In this document: positions 5,900 to 7,215 of the stretch, one piece after another
Numbering within the stretch: the first letter of the stretch is position 1
Layout: the number at the start of each line of letters is the position of its first letter
Origin: VFZS01 sp964353255
Lineage (GTDB): Bacteria > Acidobacteriota > Terriglobia > Bryobacterales > Bryobacteraceae
Assembly: GCA_964353255.1 (NCBI GenBank)
Contig: CAYGVJ010000195.1
Coordinates: forward strand, 1-7,215
DNA length: 7,215 nucleotides
Direction: 5' to 3'
Notes under the pieces: generated by a model
What the model saw: only the letters and a program-made list of their open reading frames with translations
What the model was told of the DNA's origin: nothing
Databases searched by the model: none
Made by a program: the position numbers and the translations under genes

Positions 5900-6072
5900 C
5901 CGAGGCACACACCTACGCCTGTAGCATCTGCGGCGAGGCCTCCACGGAGATCTGCGTCTGGTGCACCAAGGACACCTGCGCGAACCATCTCTGCCGGAAG
6001 TGCTTGCGCTGTAGCGACTGCTGCGAGTGCGAGGTGCCGCTGGAGGGGGTGCAGGCGGCGGAAGAGCCATAG
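5896..6072 (+). CDS. 58-residue cysteine-rich zinc-finger-like protein
   Basis: This small gene begins at ATG 5896, overlapping the previous stop by ATGA, with AAGGAG five bases upstream, and ends at TAG 6070-6072. Its product has 11 cysteines in 58 residues: C9-x2-C12, C20-x2-C23, C28, C33-x2-C36, C39-x2-C42, C43 and C45, plus His5 and His31. The spacing YACSICGE...ICVWCTKDTCANHLCRKCLRC resembles a B-box or double zinc ribbon able to bind two zinc ions. It lacks a signal peptide, so unlike its two upstream neighbours it should stay in the cytoplasm. The acidic C-terminus (EGVQAAEEP) is probably disordered. Function is unknown; a zinc-dependent adaptor or regulator is a guess. The Cys pattern, overlap and strong ribosome-binding site together make a real gene likely. 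Confidence 0.82.
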   Translation: MTEAHTYACSICGEASTEICVWCTKDTCANHLCRKCLRCSDCCECEVPLEGVQAAEEP

Positions 6073-6119
6073 GTCCTACGGGGCGCGCCGGCAGAGAAGG
6101 TTGTCGATCAGCGGACACC

Positions 6120-7215
6120 TCAGCGGCTGGCCGCGCAGCACTTCTTGTACTTCCGGACGCTGCCGCAAGGGCAGGGGTCGTTGCGTCCCGCCTTGGGCGG
6201 CGCCGTTCGATCCCCGCTTGCCTGTGACGGCTGCCTGGATACCATTCTGGCCAGAGGCGCCCGACTGTGAAGGAAAAAGCGCTTCAGCCCCGCGCACAGG
6301 TAGTTGAGACCCGGCTCGCCGTCCGGCGTCCGGATGAAGCGATATTTGGGGCATCCACCGTTGCACATGGCCAGCGTTTCGCATTCCCGGCAGTAGCGCG
6401 GCAGGGCGTTCCGCTTGGCCTCACCGAACGCGCGCTGCGCCGGGCTTTCCAGCAGTTCGGACAGCGGCCTCTCGCGGATGTTTCCCAGCCGGTGCTCGTG
6501 ATCGACGAAGTGGTCGCACGGGAAGAAGTCCCCGTTATGTTCGAGAACCGGGATCTGGCCGCAGGTCTCGCGGAAAACGCACAGCGAGTGCTCCAGGCCG
6601 CGCAGCGGCCGAGACGCCTCCTCGATAATCTGAACCGTCATCCGACCGGTGTCCCGCTCGATCCATTCATCGAAGATCCTGCATAGGAACGATCCGTAGG
6701 CCTCCGCGGACGGCGTATGTGGACTGACGCCGGCCTCCGTCTCCGGCGCGCGCTCCACCACCGTGAGAAAACCCAGGTACTGGCACCCTATGTCCCTGAA
6801 GAACCGATAGACGGTGAGCGGTCGCCGGACATTCAGGTTGTGCACCACGCAGACGATATCGGTCGGCACTCCGTGCTTGCGCAGAAGATCGAATCCGCGC
6901 AGGGTCTGCTTGTGAGTGGGCCGCCCGCCGCGGGTGACGCGATAGGCGTCGTGCAGTTCCGCGGGGCCGTCGAGGCTGAGACCGACGCTGAATCCCTCCG
7001 AGGCCAGAAAGCGACACCACTCTTCGTCCAGCAAGAACCCGTTGGTCTGGATGCCGTTCAGAATGCGCCGGCCGGCGGGCCTGTGCTTGCGCTGGAGTTC
7101 GACCACCTTCCGGAAATAATCCACGCCCAGAACGGTGGGCTCTCCTCCGTGCCAGGAGAAGGCGATCGCCGGCTCCGGCGCGGCCTCGATGTGCTGGACG
7201 ATGTACTCCTCCAGC
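6120..7215 (-). CDS. Anaerobic sulfatase-maturase-family radical SAM/SPASM enzyme with SEC-C tail (partial)
   Basis: The gene enters from the right edge, so the true start and the radical SAM CxxxCxxC loop are missing; 364 residues are visible. A GTG at 7124 is internal, because upstream codons continue in frame and encode AFSWHGGEPTVLG, the conserved strand-2 WHGGEP motif. Further family features are QTNGFLLDEEWCRFL, VGLSLDGPAELHDAYR, TVVERAP, the auxiliary-cluster cysteines LCVFRETCG, PCDHFV, YCRECETLAMCNGGCPKYRF and NYLCAGLKRFF. In characterised relatives the Cys-Asp of CDHF is part of the active site. These enzymes oxidise a Cys or Ser of a sulfatase to formylglycine using SAM and two auxiliary Fe4S4 clusters; other SPASM substrates cannot be excluded. 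The last 22 residues carry a SEC-C zinc motif (GRNDPCPCGS...YKKCC), encoded at 6123-6188. No sulfatase gene is in the window. It converges on the Cys-rich small gene with a 47-base gap. Confidence 0.9.
   Translation of the reverse strand, partial: LEEYIVQHIEAAPEPAIAFSWHGGEPTVLGVDYFRKVVELQRKHRPAGRRILNGIQTNGFLLDEEWCRFLASEGFSVGLSLDGPAELHDAYRVTRGGRPTHKQTLRGFDLLRKHGVPTDIVCVVHNLNVRRPLTVYRFFRDIGCQYLGFLTVVERAPETEAGVSPHTPSAEAYGSFLCRIFDEWIERDTGRMTVQIIEEASRPLRGLEHSLCVFRETCGQIPVLEHNGDFFPCDHFVDHEHRLGNIRERPLSELLESPAQRAFGEAKRNALPRYCRECETLAMCNGGCPKYRFIRTPDGEPGLNYLCAGLKRFFLHSRAPLARMVSRQPSQASGDRTAPPKAGRNDPCPCGSVRKYKKCCAASR
6123..6188 (-). other. SEC-C metal-binding motif at the C-terminus of the radical SAM enzyme
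   Basis: The encoded end has the pattern CxC-x8-CC preceded by GRNDP, the SEC-C motif known from the end of SecA and from many unrelated proteins as a small zinc-binding protein-interaction module. A low-complexity linker (about SRQPSQASGDRTAPPKA) separates it from the SPASM domain. Confidence 0.88.

Noticed and set aside
5297..6118. 273-residue minus-strand frame opposite the helical and Cys-rich genes
   Set aside because: Low-complexity Arg/Pro/Leu translation and no domain; opposite strand has signals, ribosome-binding sites and coupled starts.
6073..6119. Gap between convergent genes, searched for a bidirectional terminator
   Set aside because: It contains only a GGCGCGCC palindrome and no hairpin followed by a T-run on either strand.
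7122..7124. GTG at 7124 as the start of the radical SAM gene
   Set aside because: The frame stays open to the window edge and the upstream codons encode the conserved WHGGEP motif, so the gene is truncated by the window and this Val is internal.

Overview
The base composition is strongly GC-rich. Several features point to an acidobacterium of the Solibacter/Bryobacter kind. The strongest is a secreted BNR-repeat protein ending in the C-terminal domain first described from Candidatus Solibacter usitatus (TIGR03437 type). Others are an exported class I methyltransferase with a PTPE motif, the first codons of a bacillithiol gene (bshA), and an anaerobic sulfatase-maturase-like radical SAM enzyme with a SEC-C tail. 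The taxonomic assignment is inferred from protein content only.

Layout. Positions 1-4293 carry five genes on the minus strand, read right to left. They are a secreted BNR/TIGR03437 protein (4293-2401), a signal-peptide-bearing SAM methyltransferase (2346-1804), a small soluble histidine kinase (1780-1097), a putative lipoprotein with a five-bladed glycosidase-like propeller (1100-27), and the first ten codons of bshA (30-1, running off the left edge). The last three are tightly packed: kinase to lipoprotein and lipoprotein to bshA both join through 4-base GTGA overlaps. The methyltransferase-kinase gap is made entirely of a short heptanucleotide repeat that also supplies the kinase's Shine-Dalgarno sequence.

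A 176-base divergent region (4294-4469) holds a sigma-54-like -24/-12 element, a perfect 10-base palindrome and a perfect TATAAT hexamer, all placed for rightward transcription. To the right is a compact plus-strand cluster. It has a secreted FecR-domain protein with a Pro/Gly-rich tail (4470-5285), an exported helical protein of unknown family (5312-5899), and a 58-residue cysteine-rich zinc-finger-like protein (5896-6072) that overlaps the previous gene by ATGA. Converging on it from the right edge is a partial anaerobic sulfatase-maturase-family radical SAM gene (7215-6120) whose N-terminal cluster-binding part lies outside the window.

The window is dominated by envelope or exported proteins: five of the eight genes have export signals. 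The most system-like unit is the FecR / helical / Cys-rich trio. The most informative hidden item is bshA at the left edge, translationally coupled to a lipoprotein and a histidine kinase. No RNA genes, mobile elements, CRISPR arrays or convincing intrinsic terminators were seen, and no gap exceeds 300 bases.
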